NCBI GenBank assembly: GCA_013407085.1
Contig: JACCGJ010018497.1
Coordinates: forward strand, 1 to 64,000
DNA: 64,000 nt
Source: Atriophallophorus winterbourni
Taxonomy: Eukaryota; Platyhelminthes; Trematoda; Plagiorchiida; Microphallidae
Reading direction: 5' to 3'
Shown here piece after piece: positions 45,937 to 57,170 of the stretch. The notes under the pieces are model-generated. The model did no database searches and had not been told where the DNA came from. It saw nothing but the letters and a program-made list of their open reading frames with translations. Position numbers and translations under genes: made by a program. The stretch's first letter is position 1. Every line of letters starts with the position of its first letter.

Positions 45937-48900
45937 ATGGGGATTAGGAATCAACCGACAAGCAGACTGGTTTTATCCGCATCAGCGAAACGAAATACTA
46001 AACAAAAAATGTCAGTTCTGAAACTGGGAACCTGGAACGTCCGGTCCATGCTTCCAGGATGTCGTGACGACGTCTCGAATATCAGAGGCGTAAGAAAGTC
46101 AGCCGTGATTACCAATGAGCTAAAGTGGCTAAATGTTGACGTGGCTGCCCTACAAGAGACGCGATTACCAGACACTGGTAAACTAACAGAAAGAGATTAC
46201 ACATTTTTTGGAAAGGTAGAGGTTCCGATGAGCCTCGACTGCATAGAGTTGGGTTTGCCGTGCGAAATGACATATTAAAAGCAACAGAACCAAGCTGCAG
46301 TGGGAGCGAACGGATTTGGACTATAAATCTGAAGTGCATTACTGGTACGATTACGTTGGTCAACGTTCATGCAGCGACGCTCTCTGCGACGGCTGCTGAA
46401 AAAGACGCTTTTTATGATAACCTCGCAACTGTCCTCAAAAACGTGCCACAGAATAACTGTGTAGTGGTATTGGGTGATTTCAATGCCAATGTTGGTGCAG
46501 ATAACGATTTTTGGCAAAGCTGTCTCGGAAGGTTCGGTGTATGTGAAACCAATCAAAATGGACAACGCCTTTAAGAATTATGCACACAGTTTAGTGTGTG
46601 TCAGTAACACTTTCTTTCAAACAAAACCACAGCATAAAGTCTCTTGGAAACATCCTCGCTCTAAGCATTGGCATCAGCTTGATCTATTCTTGTTAAGCGC
46701 ACTAATATAGGAAGCTTGCTCCTCACCAGATCATATCAAAGCGCAGACTGCGACACTGATCATTCACTGGTCTTTGCAAAACTGAAGCTTCTTCACACAA
46801 GATTTCACCGCAACAAATTGTCTGCTAAGCCCAGGATAGACGTCCCTCGCATGTGAGAACCTAATTAAACTGCGCTATTCGCCAAAGCCTTAAGAGCAGA
46901 GTTCAACAAGACAGTCCCACTCGAATCTGCTCCAGAAAACTGGGAATAGATAAAAATCTGCATATGCCGAGTCGCACTTTCCACTTTTGGTCCGAAGAAA
47001 GCTCGAACAAGCGACTGGTTAGAAGCAAATGCTTCTGAGATGACTGCTGTGTTGGATGAAAAACGCTCAGCATTCTCAAGGTTCAAACGTATGCCAACAG
47101 ATGAAAACTTACGTCTTCTAAGAGCAGCTAGAAATAAGGTCCAGCAGACTTCAGGGCGATGTGCACACGACTATTGGACTGAAATTAGCCTCAATATCAA
47201 AAACCCTGCGGATACCGGAAATTTTCACGGTATGTATGATGGGATCAAGAGAGCCATTGGTTCAAACAAACTTAAAAAGGCTTCCATTAAGTCTGTAACT
47301 GGTAACCCGATTTTCGACAAAACTCAACAGATGGAAAGATGGGTAGAGCACTTCTCATCTCTCTACTCCAGGGACATTACGGTTCTACCACATGCACTTG
47401 AAAATGTCGAGCGGTTGCCGACCATTGAATATCTAGATACTCCCCCTACCCTTAATAAGCTCAATAGGGCAATCGACTGCTTAGCGAATAGAAAGACCCT
47501 GGTGACAACGGAATTCCACCTGAACTCATCAAATGCTCTAGAGCAGCATTATTACAACGTCTTTACCATTTGCTTCTTTAGTGTTGGCAGGAGGGGGTGT
47601 CCCACAAGAGATGCGAGACACAAAGATCATCACGCTATTTAAGAATAAGTGTGACAGAGGCGACTACAACAATTACAGAGGAATCTCCCGTCTAAACGTT
47701 GTATGCAAATTGTTCTCTAAAGTCTTACAGATCCGGCTACAAGTTTTAGCTGATACAATTTACTCCGAATCTCAATCTGGCTTCCGCAAGGGAAGATTAA
47801 CCGTTGACATGATCTTCTCCCTGAGACAACTTCATGAAATGTGTCGGGAACAGCGTATGCCATTATGCGCTGTTTTTATTGATTTAACGAAGGCATTCGA
47901 CTACGTCCGCAGGGAGGGTCTTCTCAAAATGCTTGATCTGATAGGCTGCGCCCAAGACTGCTCGAACTCGTTATTTCGTTGCTCTCAGGGATGAAAGGCT
48001 CAGTCCATGTTAACGATTGCAATTCAGAAGCCTTTGAAATTCGCCGAGGCGTCAAACAAGGGTGTGTTCTTGATCCCACGATGTTCGGCATTTTCTCAGC
48101 GCTGTTTCTGAAGCAAAATTTCAGGACGATGACAGAAGTCATTTACATACGCAAGCGAAGTGATGATAAGCTTTTCAACCTAAACCGGTTGAGAGCACAA
48201 ACCAAAGTATGGGATGTGATAATCCGTGACCTGTTATTTCGCCGACGATGCAGCTTTTATTGCTCACTCCCAAGAGAACCTCCAGTCGCTAATGGACTGT
48301 TTTTCGTCGGCATGCAAATACTTTGGGCTAACAATCAGCATGTGCAAGACCGAAATCCTTGGTCAAGGGACTGTATCGCCTCCCATCATCACTGTTGGAA
48401 ACTGTCAGCTTGAATCAGTACATCAGTTCACATACCTTGGTTCAACCATTGCGGATAACCTCTCACTAGACACGGAGATTGATAAGCGGATTGGCAGAGC
48501 AGCTGTCGTGAACTCTCGTGTTTGGGGTAAACGCAAGCTGACTGTAAAGACAAAGATGATGGTATACAGCGCGTGCGTACTAAATGCTTTACTGTACGGC
48601 AGTGAAACCTGGACCACCCACGCAAGACACGAACGGAAGCAGAATGCTTCCCATATACGAGGCATGCGTCTTATCTTGAACATATGGTGGATGGAAAGAG
48701 TGACTAACACTGAAGTGCTTTCCAAAGCTGGTCTACAGAGCATGTTCACCCTATTGCGACAGCGCCGGCTGAGTTGGCTTGGTCATGTCTCCCGAATGGA
48801 AAATGGTCGTATTCCGAAAGATCTACTATATGGTGAGTTGCAATTAGGAAGTCGACCATTGGGAAGACCGCACATGCAGTACAAAGACATTTGCAAAAGA

Positions 48901-49014
48901 GATATGATAGCTCTTGGCATTGACCCCGCAAGCTGGGAAGAACTTGCTCTTGATCGCTCACTTTGGAGGCATGGTATAAAGCGTCGTCTGCAAGCTGGGG
49001 AGGAACAGATATAG
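45937..49014 (+). pseudogene. Element F endonuclease-RT polyprotein, frameshifted
   Basis: Endonuclease: LKLGTWNVRSM and ALQETRLP (46013-46170), a frameshift near 46235, TGTITLVNVHAATLS and LGDFNANVGADND (46340-46510), then CDTDHSLVFAKL in another frame (46750-46790). RT: ARNKVQQ..., ISLNIKNP (47130-47210), DYNNYRGISRLNVVCKLFSKVL (47660-47730), SQSGFRKGR, AVFIDLTKAFDYVRREG (47870-47920), RRGVKQGCVLDPTMFG (48040-48090), YFADDAAFIAHS (48230-48270). The C-terminal 262 residues (48226-49014) are open, with FTYLGSTIADNLSLDTEIDKRIGRA, LLYGSETW, LSWLGHVSRM and EELALDRSLWRHGIKRR. At least five frame changes prevent a full product. Confidence 0.88.
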
Positions 49015-49019
49015 CTCTT

Positions 49020-49135
49020 GGCTGCTGAACGCAGATCACTCCGCTGGCGTGTAACTGACGCCTTACAACAGAGTTCGGACCATCGTTGCAAGCGCTGCGT
49101 GAGAGATTGTTCATCCGCATCTGACTGTTTGGTAA
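49020..49135 (+). pseudogene. Zinc-finger tail of the RTE-like polyprotein
   Basis: After a stop at 49012-49014 the same strand encodes AAERRSLRW...HRCKRCVRDCSSASD, a degenerate copy of a C-terminal C2H2/C2HC finger. A better copy is at 51990-52060, where CELCGRDC...GLFSHLKH keeps both Cys and both His. The stop before it may be a lesion, since the 17.6 kb and 63.7 kb copies have related sequence at the same place. Confidence 0.55.
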
Positions 49136-49217
49136 TTCAAAAAGCTGTAAAACATGAAAATTCATTTGATTGTGATGTACAACCATGGTCGACATCGACC
49201 GAAAGAGGCCAACAACA

Positions 49218-49330
49218 ACAAGCGGTTTCTGGCTGTTTTCCGTCATCGGGTTGAGGCAGCAATATCAGGTTCGGTGAGTGTAATTTTGATGTGTCTTGGT
49301 ACTGACCTTCATTATGAAACGGTGCATTTT
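49218..49330 (-). repeat. Right half of the repeat unit split by element F
   Basis: Starts at AGCGGTTTCTGGCTGTTTTCCGTCATC, the continuation of the unit broken at 45175, and runs through GGTTCGGTGAG. Confidence 0.8.
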
Positions 49331-49422
49331 TTTAAGAATGTAAAGTTGTTGGTTACTTCTAAAATACGTATCACCATATTCATATTGAATATAATTGAAA
49401 ATTTCGAAAATATATAACAGGT

Positions 49423-49912
49423 GATGTCAGTGTTCAGCCAGAAACCTGTTATGGTGTTTAAGCCGGGTGATGTGAACAACACCATACTTTGGTGGTTTCT
49501 AAGCGTCTTGAGCACTTAATAAAGAGTCTCTTGGTGATTCTTTATTTGAATACGGTTGTTCGTAGTACGAACACTATTTAACAGTGGCATTCATGCATAA
49601 CTTTGTTTGCCATGTGTCCATTGATTCAATGCTCACCGAATCTAATCTTGCTGTCTCCACATGATGACGGCAAACAACCAGAAACCAGTTGTGGTGTGTA
49701 AGTGCGGCGAATGTGAGCGTCTTGAGCGCTTGACCCAGAATCACTTTGTGATTCTTTATTTGAACATCGTGGATCGTCGTACGAACCATGTTTAACAGAC
49801 GCGTGCAAGTGTAACTTTGTTTACCACTTTTCCACTATTTCAAGGCGCACTCAACCTAATCTTGCTATTTCCATATGATGACGGCAAACAACCACGGATT
49901 GAGACGGCTGCA
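49423..49912 (+). repeat. Dispersed ~220-240 bp tandem repeat, three units
   Basis: Units marked by the CAGCCAGAAACC/CAACCAGAAACC core at 49435 and 49675 and a damaged core at 49880; spacings about 240 and 215 bp. Between cores: GTGTGTAAGTGCGGCGAATGTGAGC, CTTGAGCGCTTGACC, AATCACTTTGTGATTC (an inverted repeat), GATCGTCGTACGAACC, ACTTTGTTTACCACTTTTCCACT. The central unit is the best preserved. No protein coding capacity; the ORFs in it are incidental. Confidence 0.88.
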
Positions 49913-51836
49913 ATTAATAATTTTTTGAAGTATTGAAAGTTATGGTATCGTCTATTTCTAAATAACTGCATTGAAATCATGATCACTGAATGGAAATTAT
50001 TGGGAAAACGTTGATTGGCAGTTTGTATTGGTTGGCTCGAGCATGTCGTATTTAACGTCGACGCCATTCCGCAAGGAATTCAGGCGAAACCAAATGACGT
50101 TCGCCCTGTTTTCGAGTTCCTGACTTCAAGTTAGAAACGAGTAATGTTTCGGAAATCTGATGTTTGAGTTAAGTCCTTTTGTATACTCCGTATATTAGAT
50201 TTTTTAAGACAAAAAATACAATCTTTAATAAAATTTCAAATAGCTTTACAGTATGATAGAATATACGTATAAAATTTATTATTTAGTAGTTCATTCGATT
50301 TTATTTGATTTAATTAGTTCATTTAATTAATAACTTTACAAGCTTTTATCTTCCCATTGTTAATAGAGACAGTCGCATAGCGCATGAGTTGACATGAATT
50401 AATCTAGCTTTGGAGTAAAATCCCCAAAAATGCTTCGGGGAATTTAAGTATATTTGAGACCGATTGCAAATTTATAGTCATGAGAAGTAACTTAACAATG
50501 AATCGGTTTGAGCAGATTTTTGCTAACGTTTCGCTTCTGAAACAGAAGCCTCATGAAACCAAGAATGTCAGTTCGCACAGAATTCATGTTTAAATTGCAT
50601 TTATCTAACCAATTCTAAGTTACCTATGACAGAGAGGCCAGATCAAGGTAAAGTGATCTACCCATTACATATAGTGTTAATCCATTAATTTTTTCATTTT
50701 GTGTGCAGATACGAACCGAATGCTAGCGTAATCCATTTTCATATTACAGGCCGTGAAAGTTAATCCCTATAAGCGACATGCTGTACAATCCATTAATTGC
50801 TTTCTCGCACAGGTGTTTATAACGACCGCTGACCGATAAGCCTGTTTGCTTAAACCATGTGTGCATTATGGATTATGCAGGTTAATCATCACCCACTGCT
50901 CAACCGAACGCCATATTGTGAAGATATTCGCCCCCATAGAAATTGTGTGAGGGCAAATGCCTTTCTTCCTTCAACTTTCTCAGAGTGAGGACTTTCACTC
51001 TATGTTGCAACGCCCCGTCTTATTACATCCACGTTATCAGCATCCACGCTGTGACCGGTGTGCAGAACACGTACAACTAGGGATTGATATTGACGGGAAC
51101 TGTGGCGCTACTTTCCGATTCATGTTCTATGATCGTTTATCCTAGTGAAAAATGTTTAGACGCTTGACCAATGTACACACTCCTACACGTTATTTTATAG
51201 AGACTGTTTTCGTGCAACCAAAATATAGCTTATTTTGAAATGCCTCAATATGTAGTCGTAATATGTAGCGTTCTGCATCTCTTAATATTTGGCTTTGATG
51301 CCTGCGTTATTCAAGATTCTACTTATAACTTCGGAGGTGCTTTTGAAATACGGTAGAAAGACCGTAGCTCGCTAAACTTTTTTTCATTTTCGGTCGGTTC
51401 AAATGAAGCTTAATTGCACACATATAGGTACTATCGACAAGGTATTCCAATTGACATATATTTTGAACGGAAAATTTACGGTGACTCATCTCTGAAAATT
51501 CACGTACATGATAGAATCTATTTTTTCTTCTGTAAAGTTAATTTCACGAATAAATCTCCTTATGCCTAAAGCTTTCAAAGATCAAGGAGCCATCATTGAC
51601 CACGACTGATCGCGGTATATTCCAAAATATCCTCCTTTAATCGCGCAAAGTTATTTTTACAAGTTTCCATCAGTTAAGTGTGAAACTGCTGTTATATGAT
51701 TTATATTGTGATTGTACTTACGCTCAATCCGTTTGTATGAATATATATATATATATCAAAATAAATTTCTTTCTCATGATTTTATAACTAAGAATATGCA
51801 AATCATGCTGTTCTTGAGATTGTTTCAAAGAGGTGA
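49913..51836. other. No recognisable feature
   Basis: AT-rich DNA with a short (AT)n run at 51740-51757. The 62-residue ORF at 50957-51145 has a CDRC pair but no family I can name. Confidence 0.5.
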
Positions 51837-51837
51837 G

Positions 51838-52115
51838 AAGAACATGCTCTTGACCGCTCACTTTGATGGCACTGTGTGAAGCGCCAGCAGCAAGATAGGT
51901 AAAAGCCGATACTGCTTTCGGCGTCTAATTGTATATCACCGTCAGCGTGCAAATGGCTTTCATCGACGAAGTATTGCCTATTGCTGTGAGCTCTGCGGGA
52001 GAGATTGTTTCTATCGAATGGGATTGTTTAGTCATTTGAAGCACTCTGCAGCATGAAGCTGTCATGTTATTTTGATGTTATCCTTGGTCGATATTAACCG
52101 ATGCAGTCCAACACA
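51838..52115 (+). pseudogene. RTE-like element 3' end with intact finger
   Basis: Plus strand: CTTGACCGCTCACTTTGATGGCA...GTGAAGCGCC corresponds to DRSLWRH.VKRR of element F. About 100 nt later the frame gives CCELCGRDCFYRMGLFSHLKHS, a C-x2-C-x12-H-x3-H zinc finger, then a stop. The 3' end resembles the GGTCGATATTAACCGATG tail before (CAA)n. Best evidence in the window that this element family ends in a C2H2-type finger. Confidence 0.75.
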
Positions 52116-54025
52116 AAAATTGCAATTTGCAAAGTTCTATTCATGTGTGTAAGAGAAATAGCTGAGCAGAAACATATTGGAATAGAGCCGAAATGACCAG
52201 ATTGATTTATTCAGTGATTGAAAATGGTCGCGTAATAGTTAGCACTAGTAGTTATATATTCATTAGAGAACAAATTTTGTTGAAAATAATTCTTTGAAGC
52301 ACTTGAATTTAATCTACCACAAATCAAATTTGAAAATTTTTATCAAGGATATCATGTCGCTTTAATGGAATTGGTCAATTGGACTTATCTCATTTTAGTA
52401 TTCCAGTAAAATCACCGAAATGCATTATCCATGACAACGGATAGATATTCTGATTGATTACAAAATGTCTTGAAACTTCATTTCATTTTACATCCTGTCT
52501 GTTACCGCGTCCCATCATTTCTCCGACCAGATAACAAATGTCCAATCGTTCAACTCGGAAGAATTTCCTGCCCATCAATTAAAATTTTCGTCAGGCAATC
52601 AGATTTTCAATCGCTCATCATCGAAATGAATTGTTCAAATAATTTGCGTGATGGCTAAGTCTCTACATGTTTTAATTACAATTCTGTCCATTTAAGCTAT
52701 ATTACATTATGATCAAGAAATTCTGCAGTCGTTGGTCCGAAAAGCTCGGCTTTGTTACGACACATATCAAAATCCGTACTAAATAAATGTGGTGGATTTA
52801 GTCGGTAATCTTAATGCTGTAATTATTATAATTATAATTATAATTATAATTAATTATTATTTTTATTTTTAATATTAATATTTATTGATATATATGCGTG
52901 TGTTTAGAGAAATATATCTGGAAATAACCTATTCATTGAGAATTTACGAGTATGCCGTCCATTAATGGAATGATGTATTAACATTCAATCAAAATAAGTG
53001 TGTTCGATTACAGATTTAATATTTTGCGAAGCTCATATATCTCATGTATCATTGTTTTTATGTCTGAGTTAAAATGAAGACGCAGACAAATTACTTCGTT
53101 CCCATATCATTTTCGAAGAATTAAATGGTATATGGGCAGCTACTTTCGTGTCATTTATATAGTAACAATCGCGTAATCCAACATTTTTTAATATATGGTT
53201 TCATTGAAATAACACTGTTAGCTATAACGTTACTAAGTGGCACTCCTCTCCCAGTTTTCCACAAATTACTCAGGTATCGCGTTAAGCCAGTATACTGTGA
53301 CTAATAGTTTATGTTTAATTTTTTGTAATTGAAGTAATTATCAAACAAAATATTTGACTTGATTATCAGTGCACAGTGATGTGTCGATCAATCAAACAAA
53401 AAGACTGTGTGTCAGCTAAAATAGTGTTTTAGATATAGAACAGTGGAAATTTACTTACTACACTTTTTAATTTTGTGCGGTTGCTTATACGGGTGGATTA
53501 ACCAACTTTATTGATTTATCTAATCTCACTCACCCAGATCGTCGCTTGGTGGCGAGATCGATGAAGTTTGTTGTACAGTAACGTTCCAACCTTCGACCGC
53601 CTTAGGCGATAAGCATTCCCAAGGCATCTCATCCTTCTTTACCGTTCAAATCTCGGTTTCCCTTCAACCGCCCAAACTCTCATTACTTGTTTAGTTGGGT
53701 TTACGCTGGAGAACATGTTTGATGTGCGCTAGTTATGTCTTTTGGCTGACATATACAAATCACTCCAGACTTGTCAGTTGTAAATAAATGCGGAAGTATT
53801 AAGCTGCATCGCTTCCCAACCAAGACGTTCGCTTGGCAGTATATCAAACGTCGAAGATTATCCCAAGGTTCAAATGGTCTCACGTACTTTGACGTCAACG
53901 GTCACGTCTCACAACCATTAGGAAGTAAAGGGTGGGTCTCGGATTTGTCAAAAGTATTATAATTTTGATATTGCGAAAGGGTGCCTTTAACATGTAAAAA
54001 CGACGATTTCACAGACCCGGAGATC
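52116..54025. other. No gene; ATAAT microsatellite
   Basis: 52818-52880 is a run of (ATTATA)n. The remainder has only short ORFs. The 65- and 63-residue ORFs near 53700-53960 overlap on opposite strands and have no recognisable domain. Confidence 0.5.
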
Positions 54026-54029
54026 GATC

Positions 54030-54900
54030 GAGAATCAAGAATCAAGAATCAAGATTTTATGGTAATAAAAAGCTAATGCTCTACACGTACCATTGGATGA
54101 CAGCTATTGCAAAAGTAAAAATTTAATCAAAATCACATTGTTAATATTTTTCTGGGTTCATGTTGCTTCAATACACCGGGCCAAATTCAGGGTTTTGTTT
54201 GACGTATGCATCCAATTTCGATTTGAAAACATCAATTGTCGTTGCATTCACAACATCTTGCGGTAGCGCATTCCATAGAAAGCAGATACGCACAGAGAAG
54301 AAATAGCGACGACAATCAAGTCTTGAGTGCGGTATTTCGAGGCAACACGAGTGACTGCGTGTATTTCGAGGGGAGTTTACTTTTATTAGTTCGCTAAGCG
54401 GATGGTTTTCGATCCGCAGTATCTTGTAAGCCAGAATCAGGTCGATCCTCATTCGTCTTCGTGTAAAATCACGCAAACCAAGGATGGCCATTCGCTCTTG
54501 ATACGGGACCCGCTGCATCCCTTCAACTAACTTTGTAGCTTTGTGGTATATTCGATCCAGGATCTCGATGTCTTTGCGCAACCACGGTGCCCAGGCTGGG
54601 ATCAAATAATCCATCGTTGGATGGATGTAAGTATTTAAAATACGAGGAATTGTTTTGGACGAGAACCGTCCGAAAATTCTTCTCAGGATTCCTAATATAC
54701 CACAAGCCCGATTAAACACTTTTCTACAATGCATATTCGGTTTCAGGTTATTAGTAATCCAAATTCCGAGGTCCTTTTCAGTGGTGGTCCAATTTAGGAT
54801 ATCGTGGCCTAGATGGTATGTATATTCGCAGTTACGGCCAAGCTGTAACATATGACATTTACGTAGGCTGAAAGGCATTCTTTTGCATTCCATTCAAGCC
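54030..54900 (-). mobile_element. Element G: 5'-truncated CR1, third subfamily
   Basis: Minus strand. The open frame 54893-54168 (241 residues) covers the region after FADD: KCHMLQLGRN, EKDLGIWI, RRIFGRFSSKTIPRILNTYI, WAPWLRKDIEILDRIYHKATKL, RRYFFSVRICFLWNALP. The 3' end has tandem 7-mers GAATCAA on the plus strand (54031-54052), a third kind of tail. No stop interrupts it, so it is relatively young, but it lacks all catalytic motifs. Confidence 0.88.
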
Positions 54901-54999
54901 TGGTTCTAACCCAGTCGACGACATAGTTTAACAAACTTGGTGATTACCGAAGTTCTTGCTTGACCCCCGTGGGTCAATTAAATTAGCATTATCTTCACA

Positions 55000-55420
55000 A
55001 ACGGTTTATTTGCATTATCGATGAGGATAATTTTTGTTATTCCAGCTCTAAAGTGCACTTCTGCATTTGCCACTCTGTTCATTCACGACATGTTCAATGC
55101 CACGAATGAAGGTCAATAAATGTGATGCATCCAGCCTCCTATCGGGTCCTGCGTGGATGGTCCAGCTTTCGCTACATTACAGTAATGCTTTGGTACGTAC
55201 GCGTTGTATGCCATCATGTTTGGGTTGGTTCGATTCACGAAAGTCCTAGCAGAAAATGATAGCAGTTGATCTGCCGATCCGTCTTTCAATCTCGATGTCT
55301 AGCGATAGATTATCGGCAATATTTCAAAAAAGATGAGTGAAATTTATGTACTGATTCAACTTGGCAGTTTTCAACAGTGAAGATTTGAGACGACTTATCG
55401 TCTTTAATCATGGATTGTGG
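55000..55420 (-). pseudogene. RTE-like C-terminal fragment
   Basis: Minus-strand blocks NFTHLF, NIADNLSLDIEIERRIGRST, a frameshift, then RTKALLYCSESWTIHA and DASHLLTFIRGIEHV correspond to FTYLGSTIADNLSLDTEIDKRIGRA and LNALLYGSETWTTHAR...ASHIRGMRLI of element F. It is diverged enough to be another subfamily. Sequence up to about 55620 may continue it. Confidence 0.7.
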
Positions 55421-55789
55421 TCATGTTCATGATAATTTTTAACCTAAGCCGTTGCATGTTGACGAAAAGTAGTTCGTCTGCGACTGGTGCATATGTGACT
55501 CCATAGTGGGTAAACTGCATGTCACGGTTTGGCAGATCCCGTACCTACATTTATGCTTTCAGACGGTTTAGTTTTAAAATCTTCCGTGCGCATCGAGTGC
55601 GCAAGTAATCTCCCTTTGTTATCGACCTAAACGTGTGCCTCACGAGAAGAGCAATAATGAACGAAACACGAACAAGCCTTCATTTGACGCCTCGGAGAAT
55701 TTAAAAGCTTTTAAATGGCTTCCGGAAGCCATTTGGACTAAACTCTTTATGCCACCTTGAAAAGAAAGAGCATAGAGCATAGAGAGCAA

Positions 55790-56330
55790 CCTATATAATC
55801 AAGCATTTCAACAAGCTTACCAATCGTAGCTTGTCTAGTAGAGTTGTATTATACAGTTCCATGGCTGCTGGTTGAAGACAAACTACACCGATTACGCAAA
55901 CTTCTCCCGTAGTAGCTGCCAGCAAGCACCATAGCATGTCATGAAGCAACAAATCAAAATCCGTTAGTTCTCTGAAGGCGAGTTTCTGATCATAATAGAG
56001 TGTCACATCTCAACCTCGTGACGGAGCAGTGCCATGCCAACAATCTCTTACTCGTGGTCATAGATTTCGCGTAAGCCAAATTTTGGTAATAGCAATTGAA
56101 TGAGGTCATTTTCTCTCACACTTTGGCACATGTTTGACAAGTTTTTGATCATATATTGAGTATTGGTATAGAGGCAGCCAAGAACAGTTTTGGTAAGCAA
56201 ATATAGGTGATGTCGTGTGAGGACGGAATCTGATGCATACCTCATTGTCTTGCTAACTCCAGAAGAGTCGGCACTTCCCCGTTTTTGACTAGCGCTGTGA
56301 CATAACAATTTGCAGGTTGAGAGGAGCAAA
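55790..56330 (-). pseudogene. CR1 endonuclease fragment
   Basis: Minus strand: LGCLYTNTQYMIKNLSNM (56200-56140) matches the CIHTNAQ..GNKIGEL start of the CR1 endonuclease. Then MTLYYDQKLAFRELTDFDLL and GEVCVIGVVCLQPAAMELYNTTLLDKLRLV (56006-55800) match the next blocks of elements A and E. Cys replaces Tyr of VVYRPP, and a frameshift divides the parts. The GDFN and SDH blocks are missing. Confidence 0.75.
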
Positions 56331-56639
56331 TTGAGTTATCTTTTCGAGCAAAAGAGATTTTTCCATATGTTTTTAGCCCAGAGTCGTGAGTATTTTGGGG
56401 ATGGTTCACACTTAATAGCTGTTTGTTTGTCTTAGCTGAAGATTCGTTCCTTAGTTCAGATGATGAAGCTTCATGATCCGGGACAGTATTGGATACAGAC
56501 TAGGCGGCATTTTATATCAGTATTTCTGCAACCACAAACGATGACATCTTTTGGACTTTGTGTTTTCATCATCTCCATTTGGAATGTAAAGAGTCAATTA
56601 TAGTACTCGTCGGGAAGTTTATTTTTGATGAACGTGGCC

Positions 56640-57170
56640 CATCACCTAGTATTTCGTGGAGGACAGCATTCCAAGAGTATCAGAATTTAAAAATTTTGTT
56701 GAAAAAGCAAATAGCAGATCAATACTATTGGATATACGTATAAAAGTGACGCTTCACGTCCCATTAGACAGAATACCTGTTACCAGAAATGAGGTGCTGA
56801 GAACTTTACTATACACGAATCCTAGTGTAACAACATTGTTTTACTGTACATAACAATTGACCTTGATAACACACTTTCAGTTGATTCGTGTTCCGTGATT
56901 GCTACCATGTACCTTCCTGCACCCTTTTGGCTACCGCGATAAACCTTTCATCTCCTATGCCTTTTCTCCAACATTCTTAGGGACATTATTGTATTGGTCA
57001 GTCCACTACACTAGAGAATCCGATGGTTCTGATGAAATTACCTGAAATATACTCAAGTTTTGTGCGGGAGTTTCTTAAATCAGACAATTCCTCTATAATA
57101 AATACGCAAATACCCATGATGGAATATGCAGTTCAAGCGTGGTCACCATGACATCATAGAAATTATACAT
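56640..57170 (+). pseudogene. CR1 RT remnant interrupted by a solo LTR
   Basis: Plus strand: VTRNEVLRTLLYTN up to 56822 and, after the LTR, ESDGSDEIT and ILKFCAG (57015-57070) line up with VTEKRVLQGLFNLKTGKSPGADGITPKILK of element E. After a large internal deletion, INTQIPMMEYAVQAWSP (57095-57150) matches NTYLRPFIEYGVQSWSPW. Stops throughout. Confidence 0.75.
56826..57010 (+). mobile_element. Solo LTR with CTAG target duplication
   Basis: 185 bp, TGTAAC...CTACA, same family as the LTRs at 12-13.7 kb and 23.9 kb. Flanked by CTAG on both sides (56822-56825 and 57011-57014). Inserted in a CR1 RT remnant. Confidence 0.92.

Larger units (their letters stand above)
45176..49217 (+). mobile_element. 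Element F: near full-length RTE-like retrotransposon
   Basis: About 4.04 kb. Leader 45181-45960, endonuclease, RT, C-terminal domain and a (CAA)n tail at 49209-49220. Flanks ACAAGTGGTTTC (45164-45175) and ACAAGCGGTTTC (49218-49229) form a 12-bp target duplication with one mismatch, and together they rejoin a unit of the ~220-bp repeat. Several frameshifts make it inactive. Clade: the endonuclease is of the craniofacial-development-protein-2 type and the C-terminal region ends in a zinc finger; I call it RTE-like and leave the exact clade open. Confidence 0.88.
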
